From Symsagittifera roscoffensis (lineage: Eukaryota > Xenacoelomorpha > Acoela > Convolutidae), in the NCBI RefSeq assembly GCF_963678635.1, contig NC_087067.1, positions 16,871,639 to 16,935,638 of the forward strand: a DNA stretch of 64,000 nucleotides, written 5' to 3'. Within the stretch, counting starts at the first letter, position 1, and each line of letters begins with the position of its first letter. Of the stretch, positions 48,015 through 60,000 are shown in pieces. Both the position numbers and the translations under genes were made by a program. The notes below the pieces were generated by a model. The model searched no databases. It was given only the letters and a program-made list of their open reading frames with translations, and was not told the DNA's origin.

Positions 48015-51000
48015 CTAAAATGAATTTTATGTTTAAAAAAATGCCTAAAATTTTTGTATAACGATTTTAATGATGAAAGATTGCTTAAAATTTGATGTAA
48101 AATGAGATGATTCGCAGAACAAAAAGAAAAACTCATCGACGTGGAAATAGCAGAGAAAGTTCCAATCACTTAAGTTACCAAAAAAAAATCCAAAACAAAG
48201 GTATTCCAACCAATTTTTATCGACACCGTGGCACTTTTTTTCCTTTTTTTTTCAAATCTGATATTCGAATATAGCATAATCAATAAGTTTTAAGCCATCC
48301 AAACAAAAAACAATCGGATCATCACCTGGAACTTTTCCCACTGTTCTGGACACTGATAAAACCCATCTGGCCTTGCTTGAATGTGGTCACGTGCACATCT
48401 TCGATAGTCTTGGTCCGGATGACTCCTTTGGCTGCCTTGTCTGAAGACTTTTGAGTGAGGTCAAACAGAAGAGACTCAATCTGCTTGAAGCTGATGTTCT
48501 TTGCTTGAACCTCTGATAAAATGAAAAAACACAACTGTAATAAAACTGCAACAAACTATCAAGACTTGAAAACAGTTTGTAGATTTTTGCGGCGATGAGG
48601 TCAGTGGCTGACTTGGGGTGAGGGGGAGGACAGGATGGTGGACCCACCCCTTCATGCCCTCCCAAAAATTAGACACCATTATCACCCTATTGGTTCCCTT
48701 GAGACTATTTTACCATATTCAATTTAAGGCAAACTTTTAAAATGTCACTAAAGATTACAACATATGGTCATTTTGAAGGGAAACCAAACCGCTCGCCAAA
48801 AAAAAACACATTTTATAATTCAAAACTGATTCGCAAAAATAGAATACTCTAAAGCTACGATGGGATCAAACCCCAAAGAAGTACTATCCCACCTAATGCT
48901 GAATCCAGTGGTGTAAGTATCTTTCAATAATCTGAAGTATGTTTCAAACATTGTCGATTACTATCCCAATGCCGATAAAATAAATGTCCTATGGTAACCA
49001 GTTGGAATTCAGGATCCCCTACTAACTGACTGTCATGACGTCACCCTTCTCTGCATGCAGATTCAATTTGATTGGACAACAATGGTCCAATTGGAGGGCG
49101 TGGTTGAAGCCCATCTTGGTGAAGCTGTTCCACAGACCCTCCTCATCTTCCTTCGCCTCCATTTTGTTCATGTCCTTGAAGCCACTCTGAGTGATACAGT
49201 CATCCACAGTCTCCCACATTTCCTAAACACATAAAATTACATAATTTTGTACTCTCATAAGATATACAGGGAGGCTGTTTCCGAAATACGTTTTTCATGA
49301 ATACTTTCTCATTTCACTAATATTTACGCTATTGAAGCCATTATTTTAGCAAAAGGCAACAAAAACTCGCCAAATTGATGATAAATTTCATTCAGTTGGA
49401 ATATTTTTCATACACTCATGTTAAATTCTGATCAAATTTTCATCTTTACACACATTAAGAAAATGAGTTCTAGAAGAAAATATGAACTGAAGTGACTTAC
49501 TGAGACAACCTGCCAGTCTTCTGATGAGAACTTCTCGCCAGTGCAGCACATCTGGAACATGTCCAGCTCACTTCGACTGATGGCTCCATCTCCGTCCACA
49601 TCCACTAGTTCAAACAGGGTCTCAATCGCCTCCTTACACTCCTCCGACAACTCACCCGGACTGCTGTCGTCGTCCTTCTAAAAGGAAATGAAACTATTCT
49701 ACGGAGTTGGAGCACAAACGTAACACTGAATTTAGCGAGAATCTATCAGTATGACAACCCACCTGAGTTTCGAATAACTATGGCGTCCCTAGAAAAACTA
49801 GGAAAATCAATAATTTGCTAGAACATTTAGAAATAGAGGTACGCAATTCCAAATGGCCCTGAAATTTTCCCCTAGCTTTGGCAATTTTCCGTCACAAAAA
49901 TGTTTGATGTTGTTGTTCCTGCCTACTTTGGGGCAGCGCGTCGCTTATTTTGGGCAGCGCGTCGCTTATTTTGGGCAGCGCGTCGCTTATTTTGGGCAAG
50001 TACCGCATAGAATGGGGTGACTCATAGTTCATTATTTCATTTGTTTGTATGAAAATTATTTGCTGTGTGTTGGTAGCTGTTCAGTACTCCTTAGGAAGGT
50101 TCTTAAAAAGGTTGCATTTTCGTCTCGTCCAGAACCCCCCTCCCCCCCCCCCCCTGAAGCCCCGGGGATGCCTCTGGATAAAAAGGGACACATGACAGTA
50201 ACTAGGTCTGCCGGTGTTTCCGGTATCGTCGACCGTTTCGGTGAAACACTAAGCCATCAATCCAGGTAGTGTTTTAAAAACTTTCGTTTCTTCCATATCG
50301 GTTGAACACCTCACCAAAAGAGGTAGTTGGTGTCATTGGTGGGGGAAGTTGAAGCATTTAGGACCTTCCTCTGGGGTAGTTGGGTTAAAGGGGTTGATCC
50401 ATGAGTTGAAGATGGAGGAGTAACCAGAGCGAAGTTGTGCTAGGCCGCTGCGGGCCTTGATGGTTTGATGGTTAGTGTTAGCTCAGGAGATATTGGTATC
50501 GACATTTAAATTTGAAAGTTAGGAACCTGTTCTGTGTAAATAGACCCTGCTAAGGTTGTTAAAAAATTAAGCAGATTTTTCTTCAGATCACCTATTTGGA
50601 ACTCTTTAAGCTCTTCCGAGATATTTGAGAAAAAAGCGTTATTTTTGAAAAATTAGCGTTGTGAGAAATAAGGTTTTGACGGCAAGATGACCTTTAAAAA
50701 AGGACTACAAAGTTGCGCTCCGTGAATATAAGTTAAAAGTGGCACCAAAAGCTCCGTTAGAAAAATGTTAGGGTTGATCAGAATAAAGCGGATACCGATA
50801 AATAGAGCAAAAAGAAATGAAGGGCAAAGTTAGAGCTAAGAAGGGTCTTCTTAGGTAAGCGCTACGGAGACATCATTAACACAAGTGAAAAACTTAGATT
50901 TTCACGAGAGTCGGAGTTCGGTTTTTATTTTTGAAGCTTCGAGCAGCTTTTTTGGGTTATAAAATGGATTAAGAAGAAGAATTATTTTCTCGTTACAAAA

Positions 51001-54000
51001 CGGCATATTAACCAAATAAAAGTTAAACAAATTATTTAGCAACTCCGAGAAGACAGCGAACGAATCCATTTAGATTGCAGGAGGATGCTGACCTGAAATC
51101 GAAGACATTCGAAAAAAACTTAATTACAAAAGCATGAGAGAGGAATTAACATAGGCTAAATACAATTTCTGAAGAACAAAATTTGCACAAAAACTTAGCT
51201 TTTAACTCTTATAAAAAAAACGTCGCTCAATAAACTGGACCCTTTTAGTGGTATGTAAAACAATTTCCTGGCGATATACACCTAAAGATAGCAGGTTTAA
51301 ATAAATGAACTTGACAAAATTGGCTAAAAATTGAAGAAAAAATTCTGATTTTGTATGTATAATCTTCAGAAACTCGTTAGTCGTAGCACCCTTGTTCGGT
51401 TCAAATTAAAAACTTAAACTTGTTCACTTAGCGGTTACTGCTTTTACTAACTGTACCTTGTCTCTAAAGCCTCCCTGACACCAATCGAATTGGATGCAGG
51501 CCATTTTGACGTTGGGTGCTGTTGCGGCAGTAACCAGTAAACAAGTCCAAATGGGGTTTTCAAATAGTAGGGACTAATTCAGAGACTTTGAGAAGTTCGG
51601 AGACATAGAGCTCATGAACTGTTAAATCTTTTTCAGAACAAAAATACGAACGAATGCTACCATAATTTCGTTTATATGAATTAGGCGCAATTTTATTTTC
51701 TGTATCATCAAAAGTGGCAATAGTTGAGTATAACTGGTGCAAACATGTACGAGAATTACGTATGGCAAAACTGGATTAATAATTGACTTAGATTTTTGAA
51801 GTAAAATTGACTTTAGAAAATTATGACGAATTTTTGAAACAATCCCGCATTGTTTTCTGACTTTGTTCCGCACGTAATTAATGTGAACATTGAATGATAA
51901 CTTAGAACCAACATGAGCACCGAAATATTTGCACAAAACGCTTTTTAGATGTAAATTACTCACGTATAAGAGAGAACTGGAAGCATTAAGTGAGGATCAG
52001 TTTAAATACACAGTTTTATCCGTATTTAGTGATAATTTGTTAACATTTATCCATTCGTTCACCGCTTTAGAATCATTATTGAAAATTTCAATCGAGTAAT
52101 TTAAACTTGTAATGTTTGTATCATCTGCAAATAAAACAGCTCCACACAAAGTGCAAAATTTGGGTAGATTATTGATATATATGAAGAATAACAGGGGTCC
52201 CAAAACCGAACCATGTGGAACATCGCAATTTACTTCCAGCCAAGAAGATCTGGAATTTCCAATTTGCACTAATGCTTACAATTTTTAAGGTAGCATTTGA
52301 ACCATAGTAACGTCTGTCCACTTATTCCAAGCATTTCTAATTTATTAAAAAGAAAATTTTTTATCAAGTAAATCGAACGCCTTCTTCAAATCAAGAAAAA
52401 CAGCTCCCTTTAATGACTTTTTTCTTAAGCAGGCGTATTTTTTCGGTAACTTCTGCAATTGCATCAAAAGTTTTATAATTTTTTTGGAATTTCAACTATT
52501 GACATAGATTAGGTAATAACATTCCAGGTATTCGTATACTCTGTTGTACATAGCACGCTCAAACACTTTACTCCAGTTTATGAGAAGTTAGTTTGGACAG
52601 TAATTTTCTAAAATGAGCTTTTATCCTTCTTTATAAAGCGAATGAACTACAGCTCTGACCAAAGAGCTGGGGAAGGACGCTGATTTAAACAATTTATCTA
52701 TTAGAATTTTCAGTACGGGTACAATGGCTACTCTGCTTGCTGTTACAATGACATTGCTAATAATATCGAAACTAGTAGTTGTCTTATTCTGCATGGATTT
52801 AATACTTTTTATCGATTTCCAATTCTGAAATGACACGCATACAAAAATTGGGTTTCTCAATGATTTGTTCTGAGTAAGAATGTGGTATTTCACTGGACAG
52901 GTTGAAACCGATAGTTGAGAAAAATCTATTGAATTCATTTGCAATGTCAAGATGAAACAGGATTAGTTCTCCGTTTGTGTTTTTTTGAGGTAATTTTTTC
53001 TTTATTGCAACATTCAATGCCCTTAATTTCATTTAAACTTTTATAGACCTGCCTTGAGTCACCAATACACTTTTGAAATTTATATTAATATTATTGTTTT
53101 TACTTTTTTAAATTTCAATCTCAGTTTTCTTCGGAGCAATTTCGAATCCAAATCTTGCAGTCGGGGGTGATTTGTTTTTGACCATGCTTTATGTAGCCAA
53201 TTCCGTTTTACAATCAATATTTTTATAAAATTAGTGATCCATGTACACTTAGCTTTTCTTTTCGTCGAACTTGATGATCTAAAAGGAGCAAAATGATCTA
53301 ACTCTCTATTATATTTTGATGCAGACTAATTAAAGCAATCATCCAATGATTCTGAATAGTTAATTGTTTGCATCGTTTTAGATATCTCCTGATTAAACCT
53401 GTTAACGCTCAGTATCGATTTCACAAAGCTAGTGCCACAGTAAGTTTCAGTATCTTCGTCTTTTAAGTGTGATGAGTAAAATTCTAAAGTAATCGGAGAA
53501 TGATCAGAAAAGGACAAGTTATCTCGTACTTGAGCAGATTTGACTTTCAAGTCTTTAGGAATAAAGTGATCTAAAAGAGTTTCACTTGTATTTGCAACTC
53601 GCGTTGATTTGGTGATAAGATGTTCAAAGCCATTGCTTTCGATGACATCATGATATTTTGAGGAAAAATTTCTCGCCTTCAAAATATCAATGTTGAAATC
53701 GGCGCAGGCTATAACAGGATAGTTTTTGAATGACAAAGCTTCAAGAGTCTTATTTAATTCATCAAGGAAGCAAAACTTATCGGCTTTCGGCGGATTATTA
53801 ACAACGAGGATTTAAAAAGTTTCATGGAATCTTTCGCGTGAATTAACAAACTTTCTGCTAACTCGCTCGGTTATTTTTCAATGAGTGTAATATTGTCGTT
53901 ACATTGAACTAAGATCCCTCCTCCGTTCTTTCTCCTATTTTTTCTCACTATAGTGTTGTAACCAGTGAGCTTGTAGCAATTAATATCGTCGGCTTCATGA

Positions 54001-57000
54001 CGCCAGGTTTCACTTAGGCATAATAAATCAGGTGGAGATTCAAGGTTGACAATCAATGCTTCCAGTTCATCTTACTGTTTATGTAGAGATCTTACATTTG
54101 AACGATAAACGCTAGCAACTTTACTGTTTGAGGAATTAGCTACTTTCAAATTCAAAAACACAAAGGATTTCGTGAATAGTTGATTAGGTTTCTGGTGCAA
54201 TTTGCTCTTGCCGAAAAACTCGGTTTTGAAAGCAGCTCATCATATCGTTATAGCTGTCTCCCAGCAACTCACTACCTTCGTACAGCCCATTTACACGATC
54301 AACACGTTGACCATTCTTCCATTGAACAAATATGGTTCCCTCTTTATACCAGCTTGACTGATTTCTTTGATCATTCGGAATCAATTGCATAAACTTTAAT
54401 CGTGGGAGGCTCAGGTCTTCGAATATTCTGATGGTACTTGTATGCTCGTTCCCAGACAACTTTTTCTTGTTTTTAAGTTTGGCAATTCTTCTATTGAAGC
54501 GACCGATCACTGGTTTTTCTCGAATATTTTTCTTTCGCGTCGGTAACCCGTGTGCAATTGAAAACTCATTAATTGCCACGTTGGCTCCTATCTTTTCGCT
54601 TCTATCATTAACTTTATCAATTGTTTCGTCGTAGCTTTCCCTGGTTTCATTCATTCGCAATCCTGAAATTCGTATGTTGTCGCGCCGATTGTAGCTTTAT
54701 AACTTTTCCGATTCTGACAACGTCTTCAAATAACAATAGTTCGTTTGATGGTTCACCTGGGACATAAAATTTTTCATTATGTCCTCTTTTATTCCAGCTT
54801 CAGCATTATTGACGGCTTGTTGAATGGAGGCAATTAACTTTTTTTCAAGAGTTCAACAATTTGAGGCACTAATGCACTCACTGTTTAACAGCAGCTTGGA
54901 TTTTGTGCGATATATCATCAGTTTCTTCACATGGACTTAACACTGCGCACCCCCGCTTGTTTTGGAAATTGGGTTCATTGGAATTTGATCTCGATAACGT
55001 AGAGATGGATAGATGTTACCGTCAGAATATGTGTTTCCCGAGTTGGCGTTTTTACTTGTTATACCAATGGAGTCAAAGGTTTCAGTATTTGAGTTTGCCA
55101 TTTGCCTTCTCTGAAACTATTTAATAATTCATCACAAATACTAGGCTACAATTTATCACAATAAATTGTCAAGCTCTTCTGTAACATTGAAAAGACCCGA
55201 TTTGTTCCCGAAATTTTTGAAAGAAAGTGCTTGTCCGCCAAAACTCGGTTTTTGAGGAGTATTTAAAGTTTTTCATCGCGCAATCATCCCTCAAAGGAAA
55301 TATATATAAGAAGTAGGCATTTCTTATAAGTAAGATGACCTACTTGTATAAAATTGCAAGTTTTGGGCTGCGTCTTCCGTCTCAAGAACCTGCTGCCCAT
55401 TGTGAACGGAATTACTGAATAAGAGCCAGGTGGTAGATCCACTTTGAGGGAAAACGTCTGTCCGTCATACAAATCCGAAATGTAAGCACTCTGTGTAAAA
55501 TTTCCAGAACTATCCAGTTTAATGCAAACCAGAAGAATGTCCAAGTCTTTCTTCGGGACGTGGATCACATTTCTCGGTTCGGCTGAGAGGTAAACTGCAC
55601 TTGAAGAAGAGAGAGATAGAGTGAACGAAGTGCTCACGAGTTCTTTCTCTTCATAACGCAGAAATCCGAACTGCGGAATTTGGTCCCACACAGCAAGGTC
55701 CTTCGGTTCGTTTTTGGCGCGCATTTTTTCGACTATCTTTTCGTTCACGCGTTTCCGGGCGCTGTTGGGTCGGTTGGAAATTGAGGGTTGGACTATATTG
55801 TGAGCACGAGCGGTTTCGCTACAAGTTTCGTTGATTTTCGAACTAATTTTGGTGTAGTCGTACGAATCATCGGGTCGACGAGTGTGTTGGAAAAGTCTGA
55901 AACAAAGAAACAAAACGTGAAAAAGTTTATGAGCAACGATTACATATGATGATTTTAAGGTTGCTGTGCAAGAATCGCAAACATGCAACCAATATTTTAC
56001 TGAGCAAAAACTTGAAACAGCTAAGGACCAATTACACTTAGGATATTAGATGGAACAAATCAAGGACAATTTTTTAGCAAACGGGTTTCAAAAACATACC
56101 TCGTTATACCAAACTTATGTTGCGACGAAAAAAAGGGTCCGGATTTATAAAACAGTTCTATTTAAAATAAACATTTTTAAAAAATAATACTTTAATATAG
56201 ATAATTCAGAATAGATAAAAGTGGGATAACATTAGCGTACCTGAACAATTCGTCCAGCTCAGCCGGTGAAAATGGTTCCCCTGTTGACGTCAAAATAGAC
56301 TCGAGAGTCTCCCTTGACAGTGACCCTGAGTTATTCGGGTCAAATGAGTGGAAAAGAGAGATGAGCGTATTTCTGTAATCTTGCCTCGCTTCTTCTCGCA
56401 TTATCTTGCAGAAGTGTGTGTAGATTAGATATTCAGTGTCACTAGGCCAGTATTTCGACATAGAACGCTAAAAAAAACAGATAAAATGAAAAGTGAAATA
56501 AACAACAATTCAAGGTATGAAATCCTCGGAACATGAAAAATGGTGAAAAAAGAAAACTTCTCATTTAATCAGGATATCCCGAAAAGTAAATGTTCCGATT
56601 GTAACGAAAGAATCATTATCAAAATGTTTTTTTTTCGTTCCTAGGAACTCACTGATCAATTCGAGTTTGGCTTCATATTTAGGGCTCTCCAGCTGAGACT
56701 TGGATTTCGAAAAAATTTCACTAGAAAAAATTCACCGTGGGTCCAAACTCAGCAGTCTGTATTTTTGCTACTCAGACTAATTTGCCGCAGGGGAAGCGGA
56801 TGAGAAGGGTCTCTTACAAACTGGTTTCATCCATAAAGCTCCATAAAATGTATTTGAGCCCTGTGAACTGATCCACCCTTATAAATCTCCATATTGAGCT
56901 GGGCAAGGTCATCGTTATCAGTCAGAAAAATAAATTTGTTCGAGAAGGCAAAAAATTTCAAAAATATTTACATTTGGCTAATTTTTTTTAATTTCCAAAA

Positions 57001-60000
57001 ATCTTGAATGGCGGAAGTTGAATGGCAGTCCGTATATTTAAAACTTTTTAGGGCTTCTATACTCAGGGGAAAGTTAAGGTATTACAAACCCCAGGAAATT
57101 ACTTTCACACAACTAGGGGCCCAGCTAAAGCTAGAGGTACCTGTTTGATAGTTTTTAGAATATGCTGTACTGATGCGGGATGAAATGAGTAATTTTCAAG
57201 GATTCAAAAATTTGACGTTACCCTAAACCTTCTAATAAAACACGGGATTTTTCCTTTCTTTAGAGAAGACGACTACTACCTGTTTTTTTTTTAATTGAAC
57301 CCAAAATCGAATTACACAGGGCAGTTTTCAAGAAAAAACGGAAAACTTTCCTTGACCGTTAAAAATTTCGAAAAATAGATTTTTCCTAAGGCCATACCAT
57401 CTTTTCTACAAAACATAGGATGAAACCAGTTATGCCGAGAAGATCTATGCACCATTTTCGGTCATTAAAACCATTAACTTCAGAAGTGGCAGGGAAGCTT
57501 TTAAGAAAAGAAAACTTCCACAAAACTATCGAAACCTCCAAAATTTGCATTGTCTTAAGATTATAACAGTTTATCTACAAAAATCTGGGGGGAGCTGATT
57601 TTGCCGCAAAGTTCCCCAGCTCTGTTTTTCGATTCAACCAGCAGCTGCGGAGCCATTTATGCTCGGAAGATTCCCATGGCCTGTTTTTCAGTTGAAGTCT
57701 AAATCTCAGAATTGGCAGGGTGTTTTTCGAGATTAGTGAAAAATATGACTTTTCCCAAGGACGTAACAATTTCAGAAATTGGACTTCTCCCAAAAAAAAA
57801 CTAAATTTTTTAAAGAAAAAGTAAGGTGTCGCCGCTTTTTCTATAACAGACCCTTTTTTCGACAAAAAAGCCTATTTATGCCGCAAAAGCTCACAGCCTG
57901 TTATTTCGATTCAAATTTTAGTCTGAGAAATTAAAAACAAGACATTACCAGGAGCCGTAAAATTTTGTTAACAATTTCTGACATTTTTTTCGATTGAAAG
58001 CAAAATATAAGATTTGTGACAGTAGTTTTTGAGGAAAAGATTTTGAGACAAAGATTTAGTTTTTCCGAGAGCTATCATTTTTCGTATAAGAAAATTTAGA
58101 CGTAGCCGCTGATGCAGGAGAGCTTCTGCTGAATCGTTCTCCTTTCAACTCAAAATCTCAGACTTGGAAAGGTATTTTATGGGAAAAGTCAATAAGTTTG
58201 AAAAACTTTCAAAAAATCACAATTTTGTCTTCTCCGAGGTCCACAACTTTTGACGTTTAGGCAAATGGCCGCATAGGCAAATAGAGCTTTTCACACAACC
58301 GTCTCATTCGATTGAATCAAAAATCTAAGATTTGGAAAGTTAGTTTTCGAGAGAAGCCGAAAAGTTTCAAAAAAAACGGTCAAAAATCAGGTGTTTGACT
58401 TTTTCGAGGGCCGTAACATTTTGTGTATAAACATTTAGGCGTAGCCGCTGAAGCAGGCAGGAGAGCTTCCCTGAACCCGTTCTTTTTATTGAATTCAAAA
58501 TCTGTGATTTAGCAGGTCGTTTTTGAGAAAATGAAAAATCCAAAAACATCGGTAAAACATTCCCCTCACAGACTTATTCAAAGGCAGTAGAAATCGGGGT
58601 AAAATAAAAAAGAGAAAAGGGGAACGTGTAGGCACACAAAAGAGTGAGCGGTCTTTCAATTGGAACCAGTTTTATGGAAACTCGTGAAACTTTTTTGAGA
58701 AAACTTTAAATTTTTGGGAAAAAAAGTAAAATAAATTTCCAAAGCGTCTCAAAAAAGACAAAACCAAATCCCACACTTTTCATAACACCTGTTTTTATCA
58801 AGCTGAATTTTTAATGCCTTTTCAGCCGTAATTCTGACTAAATCATTTTAAATGAAAGCCATTTTTTGTGTCAAGAAAAACGCTTCCAGGGTAAGTGATG
58901 AAAGAGAATTACTGCCAATCTCATTTCACATTTTCATTTCATTCCACGGCCCACAAAAGAACAGCTAAATTCAGAATTTTTTTTCTTTTTCTTGCTGAAA
59001 TTTTTGGTCTTCTTGCTGAAAATTTTCCTGATGCTAAAACTTAAAGCTGGTTTGCTTCTGGCTAACCAATTCGTCGGTGCCTATTCGTCAAATCTCAATG
59101 AAAACAAAGTGTAAGTAGGCCGATCAATACTTCTTTTTTATTGTTCTTGAGCTAACTTTTTCAACCTGGACTCTCTATTAAACAGTTTGAACCAATAATT
59201 TCAAATAAAAGCCACAGTTGAAATCTGCAGAAAAACAGAAAATGAAAGAACGCAATTTTCAAAAAAAAAACAATATTAAATATATATTTTTTATTATTAT
59301 ACAGATATTAATTTCAAATTTATACGCATTAAATTTTTTATGAGCGCTTTCATAGCTTTAAAAATTCTAGACGGATTTTAAATATAACCAACAAGTTGCT
59401 TCATACTATTGTGGGAGAGAATATTGACCAGTTTCATTTGCAAAAAAAAAATCATTTTTGAAAAGTTTTTTTTTTGTTTCGCATTTTCAAGGAAGGACTA
59501 TAAATAAACATGAACAAGGATAGCTGGCTACTGTGCAAGTATCACAGAACATCCCGACCTTAGTCTTAAGAAATACAAAAAAAAAGTTTTTCCAAATTAG
59601 TCTAGTTTCTTAGGCTTATTCGGCAGTCAGAGAAAAGCAAGCAAAATATAAAACCGTTTTTTTAGAAAAATGACTGGACACCCAGACAAAAAATCAAAAA
59701 AAAAACTCAAATTTCTTGAAGTTTTTGATTTAAAAAATGGCGCTAAAAAACTCCAAAAACTAAAGCAAAACTCGAGTAGAACTAAAATAAGGCACAAATA
59801 AGCTATTATAACGGCTTAAATTAAGCATAAACAAGCCTGCTCTTTCGCTCGGAACTAGGTCAAAAATCAAAAATTTAAAACTGTTTTTTCTCGACAAAAA
59901 AAAACTTTAAAATTTTTAATGTCGTCCGAATTACAACTGAAAGAGCTTTTATATGATATATTAATCGACCCATTCTGACAATTATTAGTGGTACCTGATG

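Larger units (their letters stand above)
51555..55130 (-). mobile_element. Dead CR1/Jockey-type LINE, nearly full length, in EFCAB7 intron 3
   Basis: It lies on the same strand as the host gene and stops about 200 bp before the exon 3 donor. ORF1, then endonuclease, then reverse transcriptase follow in order, with several frameshifts and stops. Its 5' and 3' limits are estimates from coding content; no clear 3' tail or target duplication was identified. Clade assignment is by RT and endonuclease wording and is not certain between CR1, L2 and Jockey groups. Confidence 0.88.
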
